DNA from: Vreelandella olivaria
Lineage (GTDB): Bacteria; Pseudomonadota; Gammaproteobacteria; Pseudomonadales; Halomonadaceae
DNA length: 64,000 nucleotides
Direction: 5' to 3'
NCBI GenBank assembly: GCA_004295565.1
Contig: AP019416.1
Span: 186,001 to 250,000, forward strand
The position numbers and the translations under genes were made by a program. The notes below the pieces were generated by a model. It was given only the letters and a program-made list of their open reading frames with translations. It was not told the origin of the DNA and did no database searches. Shown here piece after piece: positions 56,186 through 64,000 of the stretch; position 1 is the stretch's first letter; the number at the start of each line of letters is the position of its first letter.

Positions 56186-57316
56186 TCAGACGGACAATCC
56201 ACCGTTTTCCTTACGGTCAATGTCCGCCAATGGATGGCGGTGTCGATGGGGTAACGCATCGCCGTTGCCTTTGAAAAGGTGCGCACACGCCGGATCGAAG
56301 GAAAAGCGTACTTGATCGTGCACCCAACTGGCGACATCGCCGTCGGCGACCAATATCCATTGGCTGTCACCGTTCTCTAGATACAACGAAGTGGCTCCGC
56401 CGAGGCGTTCGATGACCAAAATTTTACCCGTCAGCGGCCCCTGATCATCTAGCTTGAGGTGCTCGGGGCGGATTCCCAACGTTAGCGTATCGCCTGAGTT
56501 GATACCCTCGCTCTCCACCGGTATTCGACAATCGCCGCCGGGCAGCACCACGTCGACTCCCTCGACGTCGGCCCCGCTAACCTCGACATCCAGGAAGTTC
56601 ATTTTTGGCGAACCAATGAAGCCGGCCACGAAACGGTTGGCAGGGTGGTGGTAGAGCGCCATTGGTGAACCGATCTGTTCGACCTCGCCGCCCTGTAATA
56701 CAACGATCTTGTCGGCCATAGTCATGGCCTCGATCTGGTCGTGGGTAACGTAGATCATCGTCGCGTCGAGTTCCTCGTGCAGCCGCGCCAGCTCGATGCG
56801 CATCTGTACGCGCAACGCTGCGTCGAGATTCGATAGCGGCTCGTCAAATAGGAAGATGCTTGGGTTGCGCACGATTGCCCGGCCGATCGCCACTCGCTGG
56901 CGCTGGCCGCCAGACAGCGCGCGGGGTTTGCGGTCGAGAAGCTCTTCGAGCTGCAGGATGCGCGCGGCGGCGAGAACCTTCTCGCGGCGCTCGGCCGTGG
57001 GCACCTTGGCAAGACGCAGGCTAAAGCCCATGTTGTCCTCGACGCTCATATGCGGATAAAGCGCGTAGCTCTGGAAGACCATCGCCAGGCCGCGGTCGGC
57101 CGGGCCAACGTCGTTGATGCGCTCACCGTCGATCAAGATGTCGCCGCTGGTGGCACTCTCGAGCCCGGCGATCATGCGCATCAAGGTCGACTTGCCGCAG
57201 CCTGAGGGCCCGACGAAAACCACGAATTCGCGGTCTTTGACCTCTAGATCGACGCCCTTGATGACTTGGGTGCCGCCGAAGTCCTTGACGATATTTTTGA
57301 GTTGTAGCGTTGCCAT
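56186..57316 (-). CDS. Polyol/sugar ABC transporter ATP-binding protein (SmoK/UgpC-like)
   Basis: MalK-type ATPase of 376 residues, intact. Walker A is [13 protein letters not shown], the signature [15 protein letters not shown], Walker [17 protein letters not shown], and the regulatory domain contains [13 protein letters not shown]. The C-terminal tail [18 protein letters not shown] is a longer extension than usual. It is the last gene of a six-gene operon and serves the two permeases upstream. Confidence 0.9.
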   Translation of the reverse strand: MATLQLKNIVKDFGGTQVIKGVDLEVKDREFVVFVGPSGCGKSTLMRMIAGLESATSGDILIDGERINDVGPADRGLAMVFQSYALYPHMSVEDNMGFSLRLAKVPTAERREKVLAAARILQLEELLDRKPRALSGGQRQRVAIGRAIVRNPSIFLFDEPLSNLDAALRVQMRIELARLHEELDATMIYVTHDQIEAMTMADKIVVLQGGEVEQIGSPMALYHHPANRFVAGFIGSPKMNFLDVEVSGADVEGVDVVLPGGDCRIPVESEGINSGDTLTLGIRPEHLKLDDQGPLTGKILVIERLGGATSLYLENGDSQWILVADGDVASWVHDQVRFSFDPACAHLFKGNGDALPHRHRHPLADIDRKENGGLSV

Positions 57317-57356
57317 GTCAGGTTCCTTGCGGGTCGGGCGGATACTCGAATTGTGT

Positions 57357-58120
57357 TTACCAGAGGGTGTAGCCGCCATCCACCACGACGATGGATCCGG
57401 TCATGAAGCTCGATGCATTACTGGCCATATAGACGATGGTGGGGCCGAGTTCCTCGGGGGTGGCGGCGCGCTGCATGGGTGCGTCGTCAATCCATCGTGG
57501 TTTGAACCTGGGGTCGTCGACTGGCGCCATGCTGGTTTTGACGTAGCCGGGGGCCAGCGCGTTGACCCGAATGCCGTAGGGGGCCCATTCCGCGGCCAGC
57601 GACTTGGTCAATTGATGTACGGCGGCCTTGGAAGCGTTGTAGGCGGGCTGCATCTGCGGGCGGTTGACGATCATCGCCGAGATCGAGCCGATGTTGATAA
57701 TGACCCCGCCGCGTGACTGCATCCGCCGGCCGGCGGCCTGGGCGCAGTACCAGAGTCCGTGAACGTTGATGTCGAAGATGTCTCGCCACTGCTCCGGAGT
57801 GACATCCAAAGCTGGCGCGTGATGGCAGGCGCCGGCGTTGTTGAGGAAGATATCGACCGGGCCGAGGGTGGCCTCGACCTCGTCGAGCAGGGTGTCTGCC
57901 GCTTCGGGTTGGGTAATGTCGACTTCCACCGCCATGGCGCGATGCCCCGCGTCCTGCAGCGCCTTGACCACTTCAGGCTGCGCGCGTGCCCGCGGGCGGC
58001 GATAGCCACCTGGGCACCCGCTTCGGCCAGTGCATGGGCGAATGCCTCGCCGAGCCCGCCGTTGCCACCGGTGACGATGGCGACCTTGCCGCTCAGATCA
58101 AACTGCGACATCACGTTCAT
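57357..58120 (-). CDS. Short-chain dehydrogenase/reductase; frameshifted
   Basis: NAD(P)-dependent SDR of about 254 residues. The cofactor motif is [18 protein letters not shown], then [14 protein letters not shown], the catalytic Ser in [10 protein letters not shown] and Tyr/Lys in [16 protein letters not shown], and the end [13 protein letters not shown]. One base is missing near 57992; restoring it gives [18 protein letters not shown]. In this operon it is a good candidate for a polyol or ketose reductase, such as mannitol, sorbitol or arabinitol dehydrogenase. It sits between the second permease gene and the ATPase gene. Confidence 0.87.
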
Positions 58121-58160
58121 CGTTGTCTCCCCATTAATTGTAGAATCGTTTCAGGGATGG

Positions 58161-58991
58161 TCATTTCACTGCGCCCAACGTCAGTCCCTGGACCAGCCAG
58201 CGCTTAACCAGTAGCCCGGCGATTGCCATCGGGCAGACGACGATGGTGCCGATCGCCAGCAGCTTGCCCCAGTCGATGCCGGTCTGGGTCAGCAATTGCG
58301 CCGCGGCAATGGGAATGGTCTGCGTACTGGGCCCGGAAAACGTCTGGGCAAAGGCGTAATCGTTCCAGGCGAAAATGAAACACAGGATGGTGGTGGTCAC
58401 CAGCCCGGGGGTCATCAGTGGCAGCACGACGTAGCGGAACGCCTGGAGCTTGGTGGCACCGTCGATCATCGCCGCTTCTTCCAGATCGGGAGGCAGATCA
58501 TCGAAGAATGCCGTCATCAGCCAGATGGCGAACGGTAGGTTGAAACTCAGGTAGGCGACGATCAGGCCGGCGTGGGTGTCGAGCAGGTAGAGGTAACGGA
58601 ACAGCAGGTATAGCGGCACGATAACGGCGGCGATCGGCGCCATACGCGTGCTGATGATCCAGAAGGCCAGGTGCTGCTTACCCTTGATTCTTATCCGCGA
58701 CAGCCCGAAGCCGGCCATGCAGCCGAGCACCACGGCGATCAGCGTCGAAACGCCAGCGATGAACAGGCTGTTGAGCAGATAGGGCCACAGGCTGTTGCCG
58801 CTGCTGAACAGTGAGGTGTAATGCTCCAGGGTAGGGGTAAAGAAGACCCGTGGCGTACTGGCGGTGATGATGTCGTTTGGCTTGAAAGAGGACAGCACCA
58901 TCCAGGTGATCGGTATCAGCGTCCATAACAGCAGGAGCGTTAGCAGAGCGATTTTGAACGTGAGGGGCAGCCAGCGTTTGGAGGTTTTCAT
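58161..58991 (-). CDS. Polyol/sugar ABC transporter permease (SmoG-like)
   Basis: Inner-membrane permease of 276 residues with six helices, intact. The EAA loop is LEEAAMIDGATKLQAFRYVVLPL. The opening LTLLLLWTLIPITWMVLSSFKP and the end VKRWLVQGLTLGAVK are typical of MalG-type permeases. It overlaps the other permease gene by 4 bases. Confidence 0.9.
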   Translation of the reverse strand: MKTSKRWLPLTFKIALLTLLLLWTLIPITWMVLSSFKPNDIITASTPRVFFTPTLEHYTSLFSSGNSLWPYLLNSLFIAGVSTLIAVVLGCMAGFGLSRIRIKGKQHLAFWIISTRMAPIAAVIVPLYLLFRYLYLLDTHAGLIVAYLSFNLPFAIWLMTAFFDDLPPDLEEAAMIDGATKLQAFRYVVLPLMTPGLVTTTILCFIFAWNDYAFAQTFSGPSTQTIPIAAAQLLTQTGIDWGKLLAIGTIVVCPMAIAGLLVKRWLVQGLTLGAVK

Positions 58992-59885
58992 GAACTCGTC
59001 TCCTGGCGTTTGAGCAGTTTCGTGAACGCCGTAGCGACCATGATCGAGAACACCAGCATGGTGATGCCCACGGCGGCCGCGTAACCCAGATCAAAAAAAG
59101 CGAAAGGCAATGTCGTAGAGCCGAATAGGGATGATCTTGGTGGAATCCGCGGGCCCACCGTTGGTGGTGATGAAGATAATCGCAAAGAAACGAATCGCGT
59201 CCATGGCACGGATCAGCAGCGCTACTAGAAGGATGTTGGAGATAGACGGCAGGATAATATAGAGCAGTTTCTGGCCGTACTTGGCGCCATCCATCTCCGC
59301 CGCTTCCAGAATGTCTTCGGGTACAGAAGCAAGCCCCGCCAGGACAATCAGCGCGACCAGTGGCGTCCATTCCCAGACGTCCATGAGGATGACCGCAACC
59401 ATCGCGGAGCCGGTACTGCCCAGAATGTTGCCGTCGAACAGCCCGCTTTCATTCAGCATCCAGGCATACAAACCGTGGCTGGGGTCGAGCATGAAACGCC
59501 CCAGTAGCCCGACGATCACTGGGGCGATGAACATCGGAATCAACAGCAGCGAGATGATGATGTTACTGCCCCGCGTTAGGCTATAAACCAGCAATGCCAT
59601 CACGGTGCCGATGACCATCTCCAAGCCTACCGTGGCCAAGAAGTAGACCAGGCTTATCAGCCAGCTGGAGCGGATGTCCGGATCCGTGAACACCCGCTGC
59701 CAGTTGTCGAGCCCCGAGAACTCGAAGGCCAGCCCGCCCATTAGGCTGACGTCGTTGAAGCTCATCCAGATAATTGAGAAGAACGGTACCAGCGTGATCA
59801 GGGCGAGCAGAAAGAGCGCTGGCGACATCATCGCCAGCTCAAACCCTTGTCGCCGAGCCGAAGGTTTTCCGGTCGTCAGCGTCAT
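58988..59885 (-). CDS. Polyol/sugar ABC transporter permease (SmoF-like); frameshifted
   Basis: Inner-membrane permease of the MalF type without the large periplasmic loop, about 298 residues. The EAA loop is PEDILEAAEMDGAKYGQKLLYIILP. An extra T in a seven-T run near 59092 stops the frame; removing it gives IAFRFFDLGYAAAVGITMLVF. It follows the binding-protein gene by 3 bases and is coupled to the second permease. Confidence 0.89.
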
Positions 59886-59888
59886 GCG

Positions 59889-61322
59889 TTATGCCCCCAC
59901 GATACGATCAATGCGCTGTTTGGCGCTCTGCATGGTTTCCTCGGGAGACATCTGCCCCGCCAGCATTTTGGAGAGTTCGGTGAAGATCACCGTATCGACC
60001 TCGTTCCACTGGGCGATCTTGGGCCTCAGGCCAATGTGATCGTCCTGCCAGGCGGTCAGCATGGTGTCCGCCGTGAGCATGTTGGGCATGTCGGTGGGTG
60101 GGGTGCTGGCGGCCCTGACCTCAGGCATGTCGTAAACCGATTGGCGTGTCGGTGTGCCGCCACCGACCTCGCTTCTCAGCCCCATTAGTTGTGTTTGTGG
60201 TGAGGTTGCCCAGACCAGGAATAGCCAGGCCGCCTTCTGCTTTTCGGCCGAGGCGTTGGCGTTAATGCCGATTCCGGTGCCACCCCACAGATTGGCGCTG
60301 CGTGCTGGCCCCTTGGGTAGCGGGGCGTAGCCGATTTTGCCTTGTAGCTGAGAGCTTTCCAGCGAGCCGGCGAACTCGTGCCACTCTGGCATCATCGCGA
60401 ATTCGCCATTCTGGAAGGCGTTTGCAACACCAGTCCAATCCCAACTGGTACTGCCGGGGTGGGCGACCTTGAGCAGCTTCTGATAGAAGCGCGCCGCTTC
60501 CAATGCAGCCTCGCTGGTCAGTTGGCAGGCGCCAGGGGCATCAGTGCCGAGCAGGCCGATCTGCTGGCCGTTGGCGAAGTAGTCGCCGCCGTAGGCAAAT
60601 AGCACATTGGAGAAGTCACACATCAGCGAATCATATTGCTGAGCCTGATGACCGGTGCCGTATTGAACCTCGCTGGCGTTGCCTTGGCTAAACCATGCGG
60701 CGATCTGGTAGTACTGCTCCCAGGTCGTGCTGTCCGACGGGGTCGGGTCGAAGCCGAGATCCTGTTGCATCTGGTCATGGTACTTTTCGAACAGGTCACG
60801 CCGGTAGATCCAGATCATCGTCGGGCAGTCGTAGGGTAAGGTGTACAGGCTTTCATTGTCTTTGAAACGGCCAGCGGCAGCCAGCTGCGAGGGGATGAAA
60901 TCCTCGATGCCCTGGGGCACGACCGGCTGCTGGTCGTCGTTGATGAAGGTATTGAGATCCACGAGGCCACGATGATAGGGCGCGAGTACTTGGTAAGGAT
61001 CAGCATAGATCACATCGAAGGCGCTGCGCCCGGCGCCGAAGTCCAACGCAACTTTCTGTACCAAGGCTCCCAACTGCATTTCGGTGATGTTGACAGTGAT
61101 GCCGGTGAGTTCCTGGAAAGACGCCAGATTGGCGGCGATGGCGGTGGTCGGCGGCGTGTTCTCGGAGATGAACTGGATGGTGGTGCCACTGGCTTGCTTC
61201 CAGGCCTCATCGCTGGCCATGCCTTGAGCCAGGGCCGTGCGCAGTGGGCCTGCGCCCATCAACGATAAGCTGGCGAGTCCACCCATTCCTTTTAGTATGT
61301 CGCGGCGCTTGAACTGGGTCAT
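59889..61322 (-). CDS. Extracellular solute-binding protein with Tat-type signal
   Basis: Periplasmic binding protein of family 1, 477 residues, intact. The N-terminus FKRRDILKGMGGLASLSL has a twin-arginine motif, so export is probably by Tat, folded. The mature part has IQFISENTPPTTAIAANLASFQELTGITVNI, the hinge YTLPYDCPTMIWIYRRDLFEKY, and NLWGGTGIGINANASAEKQKAAWLFL. It resembles binding proteins of polyol systems (SmoE-like). It lies between the alcohol dehydrogenase and permease genes. Confidence 0.9.
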   Translation of the reverse strand: MTQFKRRDILKGMGGLASLSLMGAGPLRTALAQGMASDEAWKQASGTTIQFISENTPPTTAIAANLASFQELTGITVNITEMQLGALVQKVALDFGAGRSAFDVIYADPYQVLAPYHRGLVDLNTFINDDQQPVVPQGIEDFIPSQLAAAGRFKDNESLYTLPYDCPTMIWIYRRDLFEKYHDQMQQDLGFDPTPSDSTTWEQYYQIAAWFSQGNASEVQYGTGHQAQQYDSLMCDFSNVLFAYGGDYFANGQQIGLLGTDAPGACQLTSEAALEAARFYQKLLKVAHPGSTSWDWTGVANAFQNGEFAMMPEWHEFAGSLESSQLQGKIGYAPLPKGPARSANLWGGTGIGINANASAEKQKAAWLFLVWATSPQTQLMGLRSEVGGGTPTRQSVYDMPEVRAASTPPTDMPNMLTADTMLTAWQDDHIGLRPKIAQWNEVDTVIFTELSKMLAGQMSPEETMQSAKQRIDRIVGA

Positions 61323-61359
61323 TGTTGTTTTCCTCTCTTGGGTTCAGGTCTAGCGGGGG

Positions 61360-62406
61360 TCAGGTATCAAGCGTGATTTGCAGCTTGACATCATTGGGTC
61401 GTGCGCTTGCGGCGCGCTCGAACGCATCGATACTGTGTTCGAAATCAAAGGTCTCGGTAATCAGTGGCTTAAGGTCTACCTTCCCCGAAGCGATCAGGTC
61501 GATCGCCCGGTCGTAAACGTTGGCGTAGCGGAATACCGTCTCAATGCGCAGCTCCTTGGCTTGCGCTGACACGATATCGAAGGTGACTGGCTCGACGGGC
61601 ATGCCAACCAGCACGACCGCACCGGCAGGCCGGGCGCAGGCCAGTACATCGTCGTAGACCTTAGGACTGCCGCTGGCCTCGAACACTACGTCGGCGCCCC
61701 AGTCTTGGCCGCAGCGCTTGTCGAGAACTTCTCGCAGGGATTCTCGCGCAATATTGACAGGCGTGATGCCCTTGTAACGGGCCGCGATGGCCAGCTTTTC
61801 CTCAACCAAGTCGGAGACCAGAACCTTGCTGGCGCCGCCCGCAAGCGCGGCCAGGGCGACCATCAGTCCGATCGGCCCGGCGCCGGTCACGACGCAAATA
61901 TCGCCTGGCTGCATGCGCGCTTTAACGACCGCCTGCATGCCGATCGCGAACGGCTCAATCATGGCGCCTTCGGCAAAGGACACCGAGTCGGGAAGTGCGA
62001 AGGTGAATGCTGCAGGGTGGATGACTTCGGGCGTCAGACAACCGTGTACCGGTGGCGTGGCCCAAAACCTTACGCTCGGGTCGACGTTGTAGACACCCAG
62101 TTTGGCGGCGCGCGAGCTGGGGTTGGGTATACCAGGCTCCATGCACACCCGATCGCCCACCTGAAGATGGCTTACGTTTCGGCCGACGTCAGTCACTACA
62201 CCGGATGCTTCATGGCCGAGTACCATTGGCTCACGGACAACAAAGGGGCCGATCTGGCCGTGGGTATAGTAATGCACGTCGCTACCGCAGATGCCGACGG
62301 TATGGATGCGCACGCGAACGTCATCCGGGCCGAGCTGATCGGGGAGCTCGATCTCTCGTAACGACAGTTCGCGCTTCTTCTCCAGCACCAGCGCTTTTGC
62401 TTTCAT
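61360..62406 (-). CDS. Zinc-dependent polyol dehydrogenase (sorbitol/xylitol dehydrogenase-like)
   Basis: Medium-chain dehydrogenase of 348 residues, intact. Catalytic zinc ligands appear in [13 protein letters not shown] (Cys) and [12 protein letters not shown] (His-Glu). The cofactor motif is [20 protein letters not shown]. The four-cysteine structural zinc lobe is absent ([15 protein letters not shown]), as in sorbitol dehydrogenases of this branch. The sequence fits sorbitol, xylitol or L-arabinitol dehydrogenases; the exact polyol is unknown. It is the first gene of the operon, divergent from the AraC gene. Confidence 0.89.
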   Translation of the reverse strand: MKAKALVLEKKRELSLREIELPDQLGPDDVRVRIHTVGICGSDVHYYTHGQIGPFVVREPMVLGHEASGVVTDVGRNVSHLQVGDRVCMEPGIPNPSSRAAKLGVYNVDPSVRFWATPPVHGCLTPEVIHPAAFTFALPDSVSFAEGAMIEPFAIGMQAVVKARMQPGDICVVTGAGPIGLMVALAALAGGASKVLVSDLVEEKLAIAARYKGITPVNIARESLREVLDKRCGQDWGADVVFEASGSPKVYDDVLACARPAGAVVLVGMPVEPVTFDIVSAQAKELRIETVFRYANVYDRAIDLIASGKVDLKPLITETFDFEHSIDAFERAASARPNDVKLQITLDT

Positions 62407-62749
62407 GACGCTATTCTCGAATTGTATTTAAAGGGGCGAGAACCGGCCTTTTTGGTCTAGTTAACCTCGCTTCAGGCTTAAAACAAATCTACGCGCCATG
62501 TGGAAAAAACCGCTAGGCTATAATTTTCTTGGGAATGATACTTTTTGCAGGCTTTCTCAACGTGGTAAGTAATGGTCTGTTTTAAATGGCACTTTCCATA
62601 ATGCCTGGGTGGTGCTTTTGGAAAGACAAAAGTCTTTTGTGACCAAAGTATAAAAGGCCAACGGCTCACTTTAATTCAGGATGGTAAGAGATCAGGCATG
62701 AGCGTCTTCTCCAGACATCGCTGATAGCTGAAAGAGGCACTGATAAACT
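62407..62749. promoter_or_regulatory. Divergent control region with a perfect palindrome
   Basis: This 343-base gap separates the polyol operon and its AraC-type gene. It holds the palindrome ACAAAAGTCTTTTGT (62626-62640), preceded by GCTTTTGGAAAGA which repeats part of it, as AraC sites often do. AT-rich boxes near 62515-62530 (CTATAATTTTC) could be a -10 region. No gene is seen. Confidence 0.6.
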
Positions 62750-63653
62750 ATGATTACTTCGCATCTCAACGATACGCCTCTTGGTGCGCCTGTTTTCGAG
62801 TGCATCAGTCAGGATCCGAAATTCAGTTTCTACTGGCACAGCCATGATTTCCCCGCCCCTATTGCCCGCTGGAATTACCATCCCGAATACGAGTTACATC
62901 TCATCCGTTATTCGGCGGGTCATTATGTCGTAGGGGATTATATCGGCCGCTTCGAACCCGGTAATTTAGTGCTGGTGGGGCCGAATATTCCGCACGCCTG
63001 GTTTAGCGAGCTCGATGACGGGCAATCGGTGATCAAGGGTCGTGACGTCGTCCTCCAGTTCAAGGGTGAGTGGCTGGAACACATGATGGCGCTCTGCCCG
63101 GAGCTTAACTGCCTGTCGACGCTCATCGAGGACTCGGCCTTGGGAGTGGAGTTCAAGGGAAGAAGCGGCACGCTGTGCCGAACTGCTCATCAGAATGGGC
63201 GAGCAGGATAATGCTGGCAGGCTACTGACCATGTTGACCATTATGCGCAGGCTCTCGCAAAGCGAATACCATCCCCTAGCCGGTCGAGAGTACGGTCTGG
63301 AGGCCAAGGGCGCATCTTCCGAGCAGGTCGATGCCATACTGCTCTATATCCACGACCACTTTCATGAAGAGCTGCGCATGGCGACATTGGCTGAGAATAA
63401 CGGCATGACGCCTTCCACCTTTTCGCGTTTTTTTAAGCACGCCACCGGCGACACCTTCGTTGCCTTTCTCAGGAGGATCCGCATTGGTCATGCCTGTCGG
63501 CTGTTGCTTGAAGGTAAGCAGTCCATCGCCGATATATGTTTCGAGGTTGGCTATAACAACCTCTCCAATTTCAACCGCCACTTTCGTGAGCTAAAGGGCA
63601 TGACACCACGGCAGTACCAGCAGAAGACGGCTGATCTTGTGCCGAAAGAATGA
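62750..63653 (+). CDS. AraC-family transcriptional regulator; frameshifted
   Basis: Regulator with an N-terminal cupin sensor domain (YWHSHDFPAPIARWNYHPEYELHLI, GDYIGRFEPGNLVLVGPNIPHAW) and a C-terminal double helix-turn-helix (MATLAENNGMTPSTFSRFFKHATGDTFVAFLRRIRI and IADICFEVGYNNLSNFNRHF). One A is missing near 63162; restoring it gives EFKGKEAARCAELLIRMGEQ. Repaired length is about 301 residues. It is divergent from the polyol operon and most likely activates it in response to a polyol. Confidence 0.9.
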
Positions 63654-63760
63654 CAGTAACGAGTTATTAAGTTTGAGTAGTCAGAGCTTGCAGACTGGCA
63701 ACTGAAATAGTTCTGCTTAATCTCCATGACGGCGTGAATGTCACAATGGCGTCGCGCTGT

Positions 63761-63766
63761 TATAAT
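63761..63766 (+). promoter_or_regulatory. -10 promoter element giving a possible leaderless transcript
   Basis: TATAAT lies 6 bases before the ATG at 63773, so transcription would start at or next to the A of that codon. No Shine-Dalgarno can be seen. The -35 side is weak (ATGTCA with 17-bp spacing). Confidence 0.5.
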
Positions 63767-63772
63767 GGATAA

Positions 63773-64000
63773 ATGAACAGTGCTTTCGCAACACCTACTG
63801 CCTCCCTCGACGATCCCTTCTACTACCTGACGAACTTTCGCTTCGTTTTTGGCATGGGTGGGGAGCGCCACGCTGATCTGCTCGCGGCAGACGAACTTGC
63901 TTTTGTGGAACAGTTTGAAAGCTTGCCGCAGTCCTCCCAAGCACTGCTGGTGCGAATGGTGATGCGCAAAGGTGAACTGTTTCGGCTCAGCAAGCTCTGT
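63773..64000 (+). CDS. VRR-NUC domain nuclease (bacterial FAN1-like), 5' part
   Basis: The first 76 residues of a gene that runs past the window. The block DDPFYYLTNFRFVFGMGGERHADLL and SLPQSSQALLVRMVMRKGELFRLSKL match the N-terminal region of bacterial FAN1 homologues, which carry a C-terminal VRR-NUC nuclease domain and cut branched DNA during interstrand crosslink repair. The nuclease domain itself lies outside the window. The lack of a ribosome site and a TATAAT just before the ATG suggest a leaderless mRNA. Confidence 0.82.
   Translation, partial: MNSAFATPTASLDDPFYYLTNFRFVFGMGGERHADLLAADELAFVEQFESLPQSSQALLVRMVMRKGELFRLSKLC

Overview
The window is chromosomal DNA of a gammaproteobacterium, most likely Halomonas or a close relative. 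It opens with the end of ribosomal protein L17 (rplQ). It carries the order glnA, a DUF4124 gene, glnL, glnG, together with several small proteins typical of halomonads. It also has many transporters for compatible-solute-like and sugar-like compounds. I see no phage, transposase, CRISPR array, tRNA or rRNA.

A property of the whole window must be read first. About 45 single-base (rarely two-base) frameshifts break about 29 genes that are otherwise intact and conserved, for example glnL, glnG, ugpA/B/C/E, argE, ampC and tctC. Most lie in short homopolymer runs and most are deletions. Catalytic motifs continue on both sides of each break. This looks like sequencing or assembly error, not gene decay, so I annotate full-length repaired genes and give the breaks.

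Layout. 0-10.4 kb: rplQ end, a PBP5-type D,D-carboxypeptidase with SPOR domain, an EamA exporter, trhP, a DODA-type dioxygenase and DoxX gene, a LysR gene coupled to thiE, and thiM-thiE under a TPP riboswitch, then glyoxalase I and a bicupin. 10.6-19.9 kb: a catabolic island with a DeoR regulator, a tripartite tricarboxylate transporter (tctBCA), and a divergent five-gene operon (DapA-like aldolase, DUF1537 kinase, PdxA2, a 3-hydroxyisobutyrate-dehydrogenase-family enzyme, a D-2-hydroxyacid dehydrogenase). It probably feeds a four-carbon acid sugar such as threonate or erythronate into central metabolism. 20.3-22.5 kb: a chromosomal ampC beta-lactamase with divergent ampR. 22.5-25.4 kb: a znuABC zinc importer with a 49-residue His-rich membrane protein at its head and a Zur-like box.

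30-35.3 kb: glnA with a sigma-54 promoter and NtrC sites, then glnL-glnG. 35.4-38 kb: a ChaN-like protein, three small genes (DUF6435, entericidin-type lipoprotein, single-pass membrane protein), and a strong candidate for a CsrB/Rsm-type regulatory RNA. 38-44.7 kb: a GltS-type symporter, PAP2 phosphatase, GT4 glycosyltransferase, a porin and a periplasmic 5'-nucleotidase. 44.7-47.6 kb: an ECF42-type sigma factor with DGPF/YCII, PhnB and DUF1428 genes. 47.7-52 kb: ugpBAEC for glycerol-3-phosphate, preceded by four PhoB half-sites in exact 11-bp register. 52.2-56.2 kb: argE, YchJ-like, GIY-YIG, acetylpolyamine amidohydrolase. 56.2-63.7 kb: a polyol-type ABC importer operon with two dehydrogenases and a divergent AraC activator. 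The window ends inside a VRR-NUC (FAN1-like) nuclease gene that may be translated from a leaderless mRNA.
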